Part shown: in pieces, positions 22,101 to 38,344 of the stretch | Layout of the letters: each line of letters starts with the position of its first letter | Position numbering within the stretch: position 1 is the stretch's first letter | Assembly: GCA_037576215.1 (NCBI GenBank) | Contig: JBANDB010000003.1 | Span: 5,456,001-5,520,000, forward strand | Origin: Armillaria gallica | Taxonomy: Eukaryota; Basidiomycota; Agaricomycetes; Agaricales; Physalacriaceae | DNA: 64,000 nt | Direction: 5' to 3' | Notes under the pieces: generated by a model | Database searches by the model: none | The model's input: the letters and a program-made list of their open reading frames with translations, nothing else | Told to the model about the DNA's origin: nothing | Position numbers and translations under genes: made by a program

Positions 22101-25004
22101 AAAGCCATTGAGCCCCAACTATCTGTGCAGGCATTATGCCCATGGTCAGGCTGGTAGTCGGCATTGAAGTCTGAGTAACGATGGTGAGCAAAACGGTACA
22201 ATCAGCAGTTAGGAAGTCTTCACCCTGCGACATGGACCTGGAAGATGTCGTCAACGACTGGCCGGCTCTAGACTCTAATCTTACCTCAACTTAGATGTTC
22301 ATATCCGAACAAGAATTCGGGTAGGATTTTGGACCAAAGTCGCGTTGGAATCGCGTGCAGGAGATCACATGGAAGTCAAAAGTTGAAGCTGAACTTGGTT
22401 TCTCGGGGAAGATCGGACCGGTTGACCCGCGGTGACCAGAAGCTTCCCCTGAGGACGGCCATCACCTAGCGATGGCTCTCCACACCCAAGGACGCACACG
22501 CTTCCCTCGTCCACATTTATCCCAATAAGAAGATTCTCAGTTTGTACCTCACAGAGTGGCGGCTCTCGAATTTGAAGGACGCTCTCAATGTGATAGATTT
22601 TGGCAGAAGGAAACTCGGAGAATCGAGATGGGTTGGAAGGAAAGCAGGCCATGACCGGCCATGGGTAGAGGGAAGGAGACTAAGAGAGGGAAGAGGGATG
22701 TTTTGGTGATTATGAGGGTCATCATTCTACATGTTATAAGTGATTCCAGGGTATGTCCGCCACCGTCATCTCGCTGAACTCGTATTGACGTGACTTAGTC
22801 CTTCCAGAGGAAGACCATCAAGAGGCATGACCATAACGACTCTTACAACGATGCAAGCACTGACTCTGAGGAGCTCGTATTCATCGACAATGCCCGGTGT
22901 CTCCAGCACTATTGCCAGTACCCAAATCTACCGTCTCTTCTCCACTTCCTCGCTGGCTTCCGATTCTCCTCACCTACACCACCTGGAATATCAATGTAGA
23001 AAACTCCGATTATGTATCACCTGGAACGCAAAATTCCTTTCGGGATCAGTTTTTATGCGGCGCTGCTGGAATGACTCGACTGTCATCACGCTGCCTCCCC
23101 ATCTTGACAACTCAGCTATGACCTAAATGAATACGTAGCCGGCTATCGAGTTCAAATCTGCTTTGTGTGGTGGCCTTCGGACCATCACTTCCTTCTCTTC
23201 GATCCAGTTTGCAGTCAGCAGTCGTCACACGGATAAAGCACAACATCCTCCATCGTGCCGCTCTTCAGCTAGATTTTGTCCACATCTCTACGTCAAAGAC
23301 ACCGCTACCAGTTAGAAACTGGATCTCACTACTGGTGATGAGATGGCGGACTACTCTTTCGGAAATAACTCCCTCGTCCTCTTGCGTCCTCAATGTTCAA
23401 TGTTCAACCTAAAAGCACCTTCGCGAAGTAGTAGGCTTACAGATCTGCTTCTGTAAGCATTCATATGAGGACTGTTTGTATGACCTTAGTCGGATTGAAC
23501 CGAGCTCTCGGAGCGATATATGAACGAAGGGTGCAACGTGCCCAATGTGAGAACATGATGGAGACAGGGCTTCCATTCTACCAGCAAGTACTTTCTTCAA
23601 TTGTCCGTCTTTCCATCTCATCGGTCTTCTCCTTAGTACCCTGTTTATCTTCCGACTCTCACCATCGTACTCTACTGCCATTGATGTCTCGACCCAAAAG
23701 AGGTTACTCATTTTAATGTAAACTCGGAGATTGTGACAACCGGCGAGTTGTTTGGACCTCCTGACGGACGGCAAATTGGTTCGAAGGTAGATCCGTGCTA
23801 ATCTTTTTCATCTTCCAGGCTAATGCCTTTGAAAGCTCGTCGCTGACTTGTTCAAGCCCGCGCTACATGTGGCCTTTTTCGCTTCCCAACCCATTCCCAT
23901 TCCTTTCTTACCCCACATGTTGCTTTGCTCGTCTAAGCAATATTTCTCCGCAACAATATCAAACTTTGGCACTCAAGAGGACTCTTGCCATCCAAGTCTC
24001 TCCCTCGATGGCTACCCTACAGCAAAGCACAACACAATCTTGCAAAATACCATTGTCCACCCAGAACTCCCAAAACCGGTGCTGGTTATTTTGGCGGTTC
24101 GATTAGTGACAGCGTATCATAGTCATTGTTGATAAACGGGGAAAGAGAAGACCAGCAGGACCGTGGGGGCTATGACAACTTCACCGCTCACCAAAGACCT
24201 TCGAGCTTCGACTTCACCGATGACTTATCTATGGATCTTAATGTGTCGTCACATATATAAGCGCTGGACCAAACATCGTACTAACGATCACTTCAGTGAC
24301 TTGTAATCCCATATCTTTAACCCACGAGTAAAGAATCATAATTACCGCAAAACTTCAATTGACCCGGGCGGGTACACGAAGTCAATCACCAACATCCTTC
24401 GCCTGTTTACCTATGAAAAGATTCCTTTTCTGAAGACATGCGGCACATTCACTGAACGATCTCTTGTTAACGTTATGCCTCTTCACACTCCCGTCAGTCC
24501 TTCGGCTCCTTGTCTACGCCGACGTCCATGCATCCATACATAATCGGCCTTTGGGAGGTAAATGTATAGGGCTCCTCATTGCAATGCTCCGCTCTGATAA
24601 ATTTCCTTGCTTTGATGTATGTCGGATGTTTCTCGCCGAGGTTGATTGGTTCCCATACGAGAAGAACCTGAAAGGAGATGAGAATTGAAGCCATGGTAAA
24701 GCGGGCGTTGATGTTAAGCAGTGGACGAAGGGTATCGGGTCCATGCAGTGTGCACGCAGGAGAAAAAACGCAAGCCTGTACATGCGTTTCCAGTGTGGCA
24801 TGATTGATACCACAGCATGCTGAACAAGTTGAAGCCAGGGGCACTGATGTCGGAGGATAGGCCAGGATGTAAAGCAATGCCCGGCGAAGGGCATTGGGAC
24901 CAGCGCTAAGGATACATTGATACAGCATTACCTCATGTATGCTGAACCAGCGCGTATATCTACTGCCCTGAAAGCCTCCACCATGTAGTCCTACAACTCC
25001 TTTC
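22100..25004. other. Degenerate shared segment D and TPR-CHAT promoter region, copy 2
   Basis: No intact gene. 22364-24250 matches 55812-57420 in the same order, and 24250-25004 matches the TPR-CHAT upstream regions of the other blocks. Confidence 0.6.
22364..24250 (+). repeat. Duplicated degenerate block D, copy 2
   Basis: Homologous islands shared with 55812-57420: 22480-22670 with 55920-56140, 22745-22890 with 56205-56360, and 23030-23240 with 56370-56570. One shared island has a good intron (GTATGTCC..GACTTAG, 22752-22799) followed by an acidic coding-like segment (NDASTDSEELVFID), which suggests the remains of a protein-coding gene. Stops and indels in both copies prevent naming it. Confidence 0.55.
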
Positions 25005-28000
25005 ATGTCTCATCAGAACTTAAGGTGAGTTCTCAAGGTATCCTCAGTCGTTACTCCGTGCAATTTCTCATATTCTGTGCTCATAGTATCAGTCATCATC
25101 AGTCCGATGGGGAATCCGAGGATGCAGTCAACGGTCTTGAACTTCAGAGGTTTGTCAAGTTGCACTCCTTCATGCATAGAATTCTGTTCTGATAGTGTTG
25201 TTTGACAGGGTACCGGGGTCGCAAGACTCGGAGATCGAGTAAGTCTCATATATAGTCTGCTTGTGAATGTACCTCATGCTTTCGACAATAGTTTAGCCGA
25301 TTCCTTGGATGCGGATGATTTCGTGTGCCTATACACCATGTCCCTCGAAGCTCTGACAGTGCATGAGCACATATCCCCCAAAGCTCTGGCAGCGCATGAG
25401 CGCATATACCTCAAAGCTCTGACAGAGCGTGCGTGCACATGTCTTGGTTCCTTTCACCGGAATGGCAACGTGCGCTCCCTTGATAAGGCTATAACACTTT
25501 GCAAGTTTGCGATCTCCCGTTATCCTGAAGGTCATCCAATGCAATCCGGCCACCTTTGGCGACTTGGATTGGCTCTGGAGATGAAGGGATTGGCTCTAAA
25601 TATGAAGAGCTTGGTAGATGAAGCCCTAGGCGCCTATGAACGTGCTCTTGAGAGCGCTCCGAAGGACTCCAGTGGCCTGAGCTTCATGAGCCTCTGCTAT
25701 TACAAGGTCGGCGCCCTGTGCCAAAGCCGTTACGATCGGCTTGGAGAAACAGAGGATCTCAATAAAGCAATCTGGGCGCACGAGATGTGCATTGCTTTCA
25801 CTGCAGCAGATGGGGAGCACCTTGACATGTGTTATGGTGATCTTTATTGCTCATTGATGGTACGTTGGGACATCCTCAAGGATGAGGAGGATCTCGACCG
25901 CATTGTGTTCCTTGCTGAAAAAGCTGTATCATTGAAACCATCCTGCCACAACCATTACAATCTCGGCTTTGCCCTCCATGTCTCCTATGACCATCATCAC
26001 ACACTTGCACTTATCGATCGGGCGATTCTTGCCATGCGGAGCGCAGTCGACAACTTAACCAATGATCACATGCATATGCTGACCGAGCTTGCTTTCACCT
26101 ATTACCGTCGTGCTCATCATGTCAGGGATCCATCTGACGCCTCCGCCTGCATAAAATACCTTGAGCAGGCCATGGAGCATGGGAAGATAGCCTTCTCCTT
26201 TCACATTATGCTCATCGAGTGTCTGGCCGTTGCATATATGCGGAATGGTGACGTCCAGTGCTATGAGCGTGCCTCCTTGATTTGCGAAACTCTACTAGCT
26301 GATGATTCCCTCACTAACACTGATCGGTGCATTGTTCTTATGGCGCTTGGGGCTACATTTATCTCACCTGATCCATGCCAATTGGAAAAATGCATCCAAA
26401 CGCTTGAACGCGCTATCGAGTGCATGTCCCTACAACACCCTGAGCCTGTCAGGCCATACTATTTTCTCACCTACGCCCTCTGTAATCGGTTAGAAATCGG
26501 GACTGCAACAGTTTCTGAATTTGAACATGCCATCTCAATTGGCAGGAAGGCGGTCGAATTTGCCGAAATTCAGGCTGCCTCGGAGAGGAACACCATGAAT
26601 AGTAATTTTCACGGAAGTTGTCTACTGACACTTGGTCACATTCTCATTTCCTATGGACTTAGGTTTCCTCAGTCAAGAGCACACCATGAGCAATGCATCT
26701 TACTCTTTCGCAAGGCTTCGCAGGTGTCTTCCCTTGTCCATGACACACACCTCAGTTCCGCCATAGCTGAGGCAATGTGCTGCGTTGGTATAAAGGACTG
26801 GAAGGGCTGTTTCAATGCATACGCCAGTGCTATGGAAGCTGTCCAGCGTCAGACCTGGCTGGGCCTGTCTGTCATGCAGCAGTACAGGGCTATTAGAGGC
26901 GGCAGCAATTTCAATGTAGTGGGGAGGCATGCTGCATTCACGGCAGTTCACTTTGGTTCCAGTGAAACGGCACTCGAGTGGATAGAACAATGCAGGTCTA
27001 TTGTATGGCGACGTGTTCTCAACCTTTGCGTATCCATGGACGAGTTAGCCAGTGCGAAACCTACTCTGGCCCACAGGCTTAAAGAAGTATCAGACTTACT
27101 CCAGAGGGATGCCTACTTTGACCTGCTTGGGATGGAAGAGGGTAGTTTGGAGATGAAAAAACAACAACAGTACCGCTTGGCTGAAGAATGGGAAGACCTC
27201 GTCGCACAAACACGCAAGCTTCCTGGATTCACAGACTTTCTCAAACCAAAAGGTCATGCCTATTTCACATCGTGTGAGTTTGGAGGCATGGTTGTGCTTC
27301 TGAATGTCTACTCTGGGGGATGTGATGCAATTGTCCTTGGAAGTAACACAGCAAAGCTCGTGGCATTCCCGCTCAGGGAGATGAATGAGGAACGTGCCAC
27401 CATTCTGCAAACAGTCTTGCGTGAGACCTTGCAGAAATCTGGTCGCCATTCGCGGGACGCACGGGCATCTGAACCCTGGTATCGCCGCAACAGGCAGGAT
27501 GGGATGTCCTTTGTGTTGTCTATGCTTTGGATGACGGTCGTGAAGCCGCTGTTCGACCTCCTTGATCTCAAGGTCCGTGCTCTTTATCTTACTTATGCTA
27601 ATATACAACCAACATGTAGATTCAAAAGCCACACGACTCCTTGAGTGGGTCTGACCCTCCACGCCTTTGGTGGTGTCCAACAGGTCCTCTATCATTCCTT
27701 CCCCTACACGCTGCCGGCCTGTATGACACGGCAGAGCATGGTACCAAAGTCTACGAATTTGTGGCTTCATCCTACACACCCACGGTCGGTATTCTCGCCG
27801 ATATCAGCAACCAACCATCAGAGGAGTTTGGCGGTCTCCTAACTGTCTGCCAGCCACACACGCCAGGCCAGAATCCAATCCCGAAGACTAAGGACGAGGT
27901 ACGCTCAGTCATCCAGGTCACTAACGAACGTGTTCCCGCGATGAGTGTTACATTACTGGGTAACGATGACGCGACCCCAGAGGCAGTCCTCAGCGGCATG

Positions 28001-28453
28001 GCGGGGCATAGCTGGATCCATCTCGCGTGCCATGCGCGCCAGAACCCTACTCAGCTGCTTGAGAGCGCGTTCATGCTTGCGGGGGACCCTGTGAAGGGCC
28101 GTCCTCTCAAACTGACCGAAATTGCTGAGGGTGCAAACAAGAAGGCAGACTTCGCTTTCTTGTCCGCGTGCCAGACCGCGAAGGGTGACGCTTCGCTATC
28201 CGAAGAATCGGTGCATCTCGCCGCGGGCATGCTCATGGCTGGATACTGCAGAGTCGTCGCGACCATGTGGGCTGTCAACGACAGCGATGCACCTATCATT
28301 GCAGAGATGGTGTACAAATATATGCTCTCAGATGGGAAGGCAGACAGTGGGAAGTCGTGCCTGGCACTGCACCATGCAACAGCCTCGCTGCGACAGAAAG
28401 TGGGGGAGAAGAATTTCATGTCATGGGTGCCGTTTATACACTATGGAGCTTGA
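25005..28453 (+). CDS. TPR-CHAT protein (caspase-like), intact copy
   Basis: Five exons: 25005-25024, 25093-25149, 25209-25238, 25292-27572 and 27620-28453, encoding 1,073 residues. The first three junctions are all phase 2 and the last (47-bp intron GTCCGT..TGTAG) is phase 0; the start ATG at 25005 (MSHQNL) is conserved in all three copies. An acidic N-terminus precedes about 650 residues of helical tetratricopeptide-like repeats (for example LGETEDLNKAIWAHEMC). The C-terminal third is a CHAT domain with the catalytic His in GHSWIHLACH and the Cys in LSACQTAKGD. CHAT proteins are caspase/separase-like Cys proteases; TPR-CHAT proteins are expanded in Agaricomycetes with no established role, and a signalling or cell-death function is inference. 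It is the only copy of three here without nonsense codons. Confidence 0.85.
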
Positions 28454-30584
28454 CTGTCAAGGCTGGGAGCAATTTGATCATTCAAATGTACACCGCGATC
28501 GTATCATATCCTCTGGAAATCTCTAATTGTTTCTTTCATCTTCTATCTCTTTCTTTGCTTTGCTTGCTATGTACTCGTTATAACTCACGACCTCACGAAA
28601 CTACTAGTAACAACTTTTGTATATAAACATAGCTCCTCGACATGTACTCGGTATGAAATTTGTATTGCCCCACAATGCACTGACAACTCAACGACTTGGT
28701 GCGTTCATTGCACGCGTAGGAGTCTCCTACTAGTAACTATCTCATGTCGTGGCCCCGTCTATCATCAGCAGTCTTCCGTGCATGCGCTTGAAATGAAGGC
28801 GAACTAGGAGCAGGATCCAGAAAGTGGCATGCTCAGAGATTAGAACCATCGTAGAGTTCTGGAACCCGAAGTCTTGCGAGCCCCTCCTTCCCACGTACTC
28901 GTTTGTGATTGCCGGGACGTCGAAACTCTTGAGCTCGAGTATGCAAAGGCATTCGGCGGATGAGTCGCCTCAGCCAATGTAGTTAGCCACCTCTTTTTCA
29001 AAGTTAAGGGATTAAAGTAGAGCCGCGTGGTACTAAGTACAAGACTGAGCATGTCAGTAGAATGCGAACCAATACGGGACGGTGAAACACGATCGCTAAA
29101 CAGGTTCCCTTGAATTTTGTTATCGAAACGAATTACAGCAATGCTGAGGAGTCCTCCAAGTCTGAGCGGGTAAGGCAAAGCTGTCGTTGAGCTGGTCGCT
29201 GCGTAGAAGGAGGTGAAACCCAACCAACGATTTTCAACGTTCAGATTCCAATAAGGGTGCATTGTTGCACGGATGAATCGCCGGTTCATAAGCTATGCCG
29301 CATAAAATCTCGGTCTAGAAGGAAGAGGTGTAACGCCCTCCAGTTAAGCCAGATAGAACAAGCCATCCCTCCCTCATACGCTGCTAGTCCCAGCCAAACA
29401 ACAAGCATCTGTATGCTACCACGAGAGGTGCGAAAAGTATACAGCTTCCTTGAGCATCGTGACGAGAGAATGTAACGGGTGCATCCAAGACACTTGGATT
29501 TTCCTGGTATCTCTGGATGGCGCGAGATATTGGTGCTATCGGCGTTTCATCCAACTGAACTTGAATGTGTAGTGTCCCTGAGAGCGAGAAATCGCGCTGC
29601 GAATATAATTCTGACTGAGTATGAGCCAACAAGGCCCTAGAGCCGTTGCCACCGTGTAATTGAGCTTCTTCATGGAACGTCGGGCGCTTGTAATCATTCA
29701 ACATGTCTGGTCTGGTATACGTACAAGAAGACCTTTGATGCTGAGTAATGAGAAACGCGAGAAGGTGGAGGAGTGGAAGAAGATATGGGAAAACGCGGCC
29801 GTCAAGCAGGTTCTAACTTCCCACCCCCAACTTGCATTTCCTTATCATAGCAGCAGTTAAGGACAAAGTTTAGCTCAAATAGTCAGTCGTTAGTCATTAA
29901 TATCGGTACTGTGCTCCGACGGAGGGATGTGGGTGGGATATTGAACCCCCGTGCCCTCCCACAAGTCCCCGCTGAACAACACGAGAGACGCGAAGAGTGT
30001 CCAGCTTCCTCGGACGTCAGATGTGTGCATGCGCGCAAGTTCGGTGCAATGAAGCCGCGAGAAACAAGAGCCAGTGAATATTCTTGGAAGCAAACTAGCC
30101 CAAGATATGGAACGGCGAGCTCCAGAGGGATACCAAGAAGCTGAGTTGACTGCGCCGACAGAGAGGCACCGGTTTGCACTGAGGGACTGAAAAATGCATT
30201 GCTGAGCGCCCCTTCATTGAACAACGCGTGACGATCGCTGGACGCAGATCCCTCCATGACACCAATGAAGTCCTGTTGGTTACCGAAGCGAATCGTAGGG
30301 CGACTGAAGGGCAAAGTTGAACTGGAACAAGTGTGAGCTGGCGATCATGTTGAGACGAACACGTCGTTAGTCACCGACGCGAATCATTGATACCGGGTCG
30401 CCGTCAGTGAAGATTCATAAGAGCTTGACAGTGTAGAAGGAAAGCTCAAAAAGGTGCGCAGCCATAAACCGTGACGAAATATCAAGGTAAAAAAACAGGA
30501 CTATCATGGCTAACATGTAGCAGACGGAACACTCGAGATTGATAAAATAAAAGGTGAGCATAGGTGTGGTAGAAATATTAAATG
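28454..30584. other. Spacer between TPR-CHAT copy 2 and SRA-YDG gene
   Basis: The two ends match the spacer of block 1; 29172-30385 has no counterpart there. That extra 1.2 kb contains two weakly similar sub-repeats (around 29415-29465 and 29978-30030) and two minus-strand frames (29384-29704, 29883-30314) with no recognisable motif. The extra DNA could be an insertion here or a deletion in block 1. Confidence 0.45.
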
Positions 30585-32122
30585 TCATCCACAATCTTCC
30601 ATACCGCTGTACTTGCTCTTCTGAGGACCACACTCAGAAAGACTGAAAGGTGGCAGGGACTCTGCTTTGACGCGCGGGCGCAGGGCATTAGACACTTTCT
30701 GGCGCTTCTGGGGAAGAGGATCGCCAAGGGTGCTCCCCGATCTCTTGCAGGCAGGAGGTGGGGACTCGGCTTTGACGTGCAGAGGTGACGTGCGCGCGGA
30801 AATGGGCGGCATGCGAGTCTTGACATCGACTTCTGGATCTCGATAAGGGACGGAAGAGGCAGCGATGACTAGGCTTTCCGCTTTAACCGGGTACTGCAGA
30901 GTATCATCGCAGTAATTCTCGACTTTGACTATTGGGACAGGAGACAAAGGAGCACCGCTGTCCGAATTCAAACACGTGGGATTCGATTGATTCAGAGCGA
31001 CTTGCTGCCAGTTGGACGGAGGGGTGTACGAAGATGTGCTGGACTTGTTGAAGGAAGGGAGCTTGGGTCGGGGTGGGAAGAGGCTCTTCTTTGGTGCAGA
31101 CGGCTCTGGCACCTTGACAGACTCTGGCATCTTGGTGGGAGCATCAGAATCGGGGTATGCCCAGAATTTGCCTCGCGTTCCAATGGGGAGTTGGCCAGGA
31201 ATACGCTACACATCGATTCAGTCACTGCAGAGCAACAAAAGGGCAGCCTCGTACCTTCAGCTTGAACAAAATAATCTTGTACCCATTCTCATCCCAGTTC
31301 TGGTAGCACGCCGTTACTTTGTACAAGCCGTCGTAATGAAATCTGGCCGCAAGTCAGTCGTCGTTATGTAAACGAGAAGGATGAGCATACCCATTATTGG
31401 GGGCATACTTTGAATGAAGCCTATATCCTCGAATAACACGCACAGGCTGGTCCAACTCCATGGTTTTCTAAGAGACATCAGAGAAGAACTCGGGTATGAA
31501 AGAGGACTTACCTGCAGAGCCTTGTTCCCGTGCGTGTACTCCTGATCCTTGACCTGCATCGTCTCGTCCTTGCTCCGTCCACCTATCGCCCAATCAGCCT
31601 TGCAAAACAGACCGGCAACAAGACAAACCTTCTCCACATAACCGACTGCAAAGAAAAAGTCAAATTAGACTCGACAACGACGAAAACAGGAGCTGCCTAC
31701 ATTCTATCGCCCTTGTCCTTGTTAAACTCTTCGTATCCATCCGACCTGCAACATGGTCAGTAACGATAAACCAGCATAGGCGTGCACTCACAACACGACA
31801 GACCGCGTGGTCCCTTTGTACGAGTAGATCCCTCTCCGGAGACTCCCATGCACTCCCGCCTCCAACGCCGACGTCCTATCCAAATACCGCGTACCCACAG
31901 GCTGGCCTTCGATCTCCCCGACCGTCCCTCTAACAAACAAGCATCATCACAAAACCAACCAACCAAGCAAAACACATACGGATCGGCAACAGGCTTCCTG
32001 CATCCCTCCTGCTCCTTCGGCTTGTCCACCTCCAAATTCCTATAATCCTTCACAATTCGCATCTCTTCCTTTCCAAACTTGCGCGTCTTCTTGAATCTGA
32101 ATGCTTCGTCGGTGTAAATCAT
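30585..32122 (-). CDS. SRA-YDG domain protein, intact copy
   Basis: Eight exons on the minus strand: 32122-31980, 31929-31792, 31745-31701, 31645-31629, 31582-31512, 31467-31391, 31342-31255 and 31205-30585. Every junction is in phase and the total is 399 residues. The SRA domain spans about residues 48-200: GEIEGQPVGTRY, AGVH, SVVLSDGYEEF, GEGGRSKDE, QVKDQEY, PVRVIRGYRLHSKYAPNNG and HYDGLYKV. SRA domains flip and read (hemi)methylated cytosine, as in UHRF1 and plant SUVH proteins. The C-terminal 200 residues are Pro/Ser-rich with a basic nuclear-localisation-like PQKRQKV and repeated psi-K-x-E motifs (VKAE three times, VKVE once), the SUMO acceptor consensus. There is no RING or SET domain. 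A nuclear reader of modified DNA is the likely role. The Asp-Gly of YDG is intact here but lost in the block 1 copy. Confidence 0.8.
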
Positions 32123-35095
<2,973 letters not shown>

Positions 35096-35325
35096 AAAAC
35101 GAAATCCATTTCATTGTATCGAAGGGAGGTTTGACATCATGAGAAGGAAACTACACCATAGACTGTGCTACACACGCTTTCGACACGATGATGAACGCTA
35201 AATAAATTCAGCATAGCCTCAGGTGCAGCCTCACAGAAAAGATGAATACATATCCATGCGAGATTATTCACATAAAGAGAATCAACCACCTTTTCACTAT
35301 TATCAACTTCTAAACGTACTACAAA

Positions 35326-38139
35326 TTATATAAACTGGTTCTCCAGCTTTCTAGATGCTTTCAATTCCACAAGCTTTGACACGATTTCATCCAGCAGAAT
35401 CATCTGCCCCTTTGACTTCGTCCCCACATCATCCCGATTTCGAACATTTACCGACTGAGCGTCTAACTCTTCTTGACCAACAACTGAAAAAAAAATCTTA
35501 TAGCAGTATATGGGGAAGCAGATAATGGGTCGACATACCGAGAATGAAATTGGTTTGGGAAATCTCGCCATTACGGATCTTCTTAGGAAGGGTATTGTCC
35601 GAGTTATCGACTTCGGCGTAGAGCCCTAGAGCTGAGAGCCGGTCGACGATTTGGCCTGCGTAGTCTTTCTGTATACACATGTCGAATTGTGAGCCACGAA
35701 CACGAAAAACGAGAAAAGGAAGGCGCATGTAAGGAGCAGCAACAGGAATCACGACAACCTGGCGAGGAGATAGCCAAAACGGCCTATATGATCATCGTCA
35801 ACATATATAGCTCATGCCGATCCCTAATACGCACCATTTCCCAGCAAAATGTTCCGTAGCAATAGCAATGAACCGCTCGAGACTTCCAAGGATCGCACGA
35901 TGAATCATGACCGGCCTCGACACGGGCTTGTCTGGGTTACCAAAGTCCTCCGCTGATCGGTATTTGAGATTAAACCGCTCAGGGAGCTGGAAGTCCAGTT
36001 GGATCGTCGCGCATTGGAATGATTGGCGTAGTGCATCTCGGACGGTGACATCAATCTTGGGCCCGTAAAAAGCGCCATCACCTGGATTGAGCTCCCATTG
36101 CCCTGGGTAGTGCTTGTCCAGAGCCTTCTTCAGTTGCTTGAGAGGATCTTTCTCAGTACAACCCAAAATCTCATAGATCGAAAACTCTTACATCTTCCGC
36201 AAGGTCCCAGGTCTCGATCTTGCCCAAGTAATTATCCGGACGCGTGGATAGCTCGAGATGGAAATCAAACCCGAACATTCCATAAACGTGTTGCATAAAG
36301 TCGAAGAGCGCGCTAAACTCGTCCTCGAGCTAATGCGAGATGATAAGCAGCTGTAGCGCATAGATGTAAGGGAGCGAACCTGAGATGGCATGCAGAAGAC
36401 ATGAGTATCGTCCTGAACGAATCTCCTTACACGCGTCAATCCCGTCAATGCACCCGAAGCTTCATTACGATGGAGGATACCAAACTCCGCCATACGAATA
36501 GGCAGCTCCTTGTAGCTACGGTCCCTCGAATCAAAGATGACACAGTGCCCTGGGCAGTTCATCGGTTTCAGGGCCCATTTCTCCTTTTCAACATCCAACA
36601 CAAACATGCCGTCTTTATAGTTTTGCGAATGCCCTGATGTTTCCCACAATTTGCTGTTATACATGTTTGGGGAGATGACTTCTGATAACCTCGTTTGAAA
36701 TACTCAGACTACGCGAAACGTTTGAGAACAACGAAGGGATGACGGACGTAAGGGACTTACTCGAAGAAGCTCAACAAGTGCGTTGTAAATACGGGTACCG
36801 TGAGGCAAAAGGAAGCAGCTTCCGGGGCTGAGATCATTGAAGAAGAAAAGGTCTTGCTCCTATAAAGGATGAGATACGAAACACCTGGGATTAACAAGCC
36901 CAAAATGTACCTTTCCAATCTTCCTGTGATCTCGCTTAGCAGCCTCCGCAAGGAAAACTTTGTACTCTGCCAATTGCTTTTTATCTGGGAAGGAGATACC
37001 GTATATCCGCTGCAACGATTCATTGTTGGAATCCCCAAGGAAGTATGACGCAGAACTCTTGGTGATCATGAAAGCTTTAATTTTTCCGGTGTGCGGTATA
37101 TGAGGTCCGACGCAGAGATCTATCATCGTCCCACATCGATATACTGTGGTGGATGTGCCGTCGGGAACCTTGGTTTCAATCAAGTATCTTTTGAACTTGT
37201 TATACTGGAAGATCGCAGCGTTGTCAGTTTTCAGCGGAGCGGTCAGAGATAAGGCGCACCCCAAACATCTCCAGAAGTTTCTCCTTGGAAACCACCAGGC
37301 GTTCGAACTTTTGTTTTTCCTTGATAGCACTCTCGGAAACTTTTTCTAAAGCGGGATAATCTGTCACAGTAACGGATCTGCAAATTTTTAGGACAGTATC
37401 AAACCTGGCAAAATAGCTCATACCTGTCTTCTATACCCATCTCGTAAAAGAAACCGTCATCGGTGGGTGGACCAAGGCAGAGGTGACATCCATAATGTCT
37501 TTCTGAGGCTTCACCGAGAATGTGAGCAGATGAATGCCAGAATACACGTTTCCCTAAAAGACGTGTGAGTCACGATAAGGGCCGACCTGATTGACTGACC
37601 TTCTGGATGCTCGAAATCAAGCAATTCCAGCTTGCAAGATGCTTCCAGCGGTCGTTCAAGGTCCCAGACGTCTCCATCAACCTAAAAAAGTAGTAAATAG
37701 ATGCATGGACAGATAAGTTGTAAGAATCACGCACTTTAGCGATGACAATCCGTTCAGAAAGACTTTTCGAGATTTCCTTCGCGATATCCATAGGGCTTGT
37801 TTCCCAGCTCTTGCCCGACCTTGTCGATCCGTCCGGCATAGTGATAGTAATATCCTCGCGGGGCTTGGCTATGGTCAGACACCTGGTCGGAGAACACGTA
37901 TCGTCCAGCATAAATGCACGCACCCTTCACCGATGCATCATATTCGGCCTTCAACTCCTCAAACATCTTGATACGATGATCAAAAAACGCTGGGGCCGGT
38001 TGCATCTAGCGCAGATGCCCGTCATGAGAATAGTCGACGATAAGGATAGGCCGTACCTCTAGAGGGTATGTAGAGGTGACCGCTGCTTTTGCTTCTTGTC
38101 CTTGCCCTCCTTATGTTTCTGTACATCCTGGGGAGCCAT
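35326..38139 (-). CDS. Threonyl-tRNA synthetase
   Basis: Multi-exon minus-strand gene from the ATG at 38139 ([10 protein letters not shown], Lys-rich extension) to the stop at 35326. The domains follow family order: TGS ([13 protein letters not shown] .. [10 protein letters not shown]), the tRNA-SAD editing region ([16 protein letters not shown]), the class II core with motif 2 ([21 protein letters not shown]) and Zn-site Cys in MNCPGHC, motif 3 ([18 protein letters not shown]), and the anticodon-binding domain ending [11 protein letters not shown]. Introns of about 50 bp join in phase wherever checked, for example GTGCGC..TTCCAG near 37260-37206 and GTGCGT..CCATAG near 37919-37868. It charges tRNA-Thr. 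No obvious mitochondrial presequence appears, although one gene often serves both compartments through alternative starts. It converges with the acetyltransferase gene over about 230 bp and diverges from AP-3 beta. Confidence 0.9.
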
Positions 38140-38344
38140 GGTATGGTTCAGTATCTTCTGGGGACCTCTGTATGCGAGACGGGTGTCGAATACGTGAAAG
38201 GCAGTGGTGGTATAAAGAATGGGTCGATATCGAGTGATTTGAGTCAATTGGCGAAGCATCCAAATGGGAAGGCAGAAAGAAACGTGACTTTTCCATATGT
38301 CCACGCGGGCCGGTCTGCCTACGTGACCCTTGCCTGCTACGTTC
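38140..38344. promoter_or_regulatory. Bidirectional promoter region
   Basis: Only 205 bp separate the ATG of threonyl-tRNA synthetase (minus) from that of AP-3 beta (plus), so both promoters and 5' leaders must lie or overlap here. No TATA element is evident. Confidence 0.55.
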
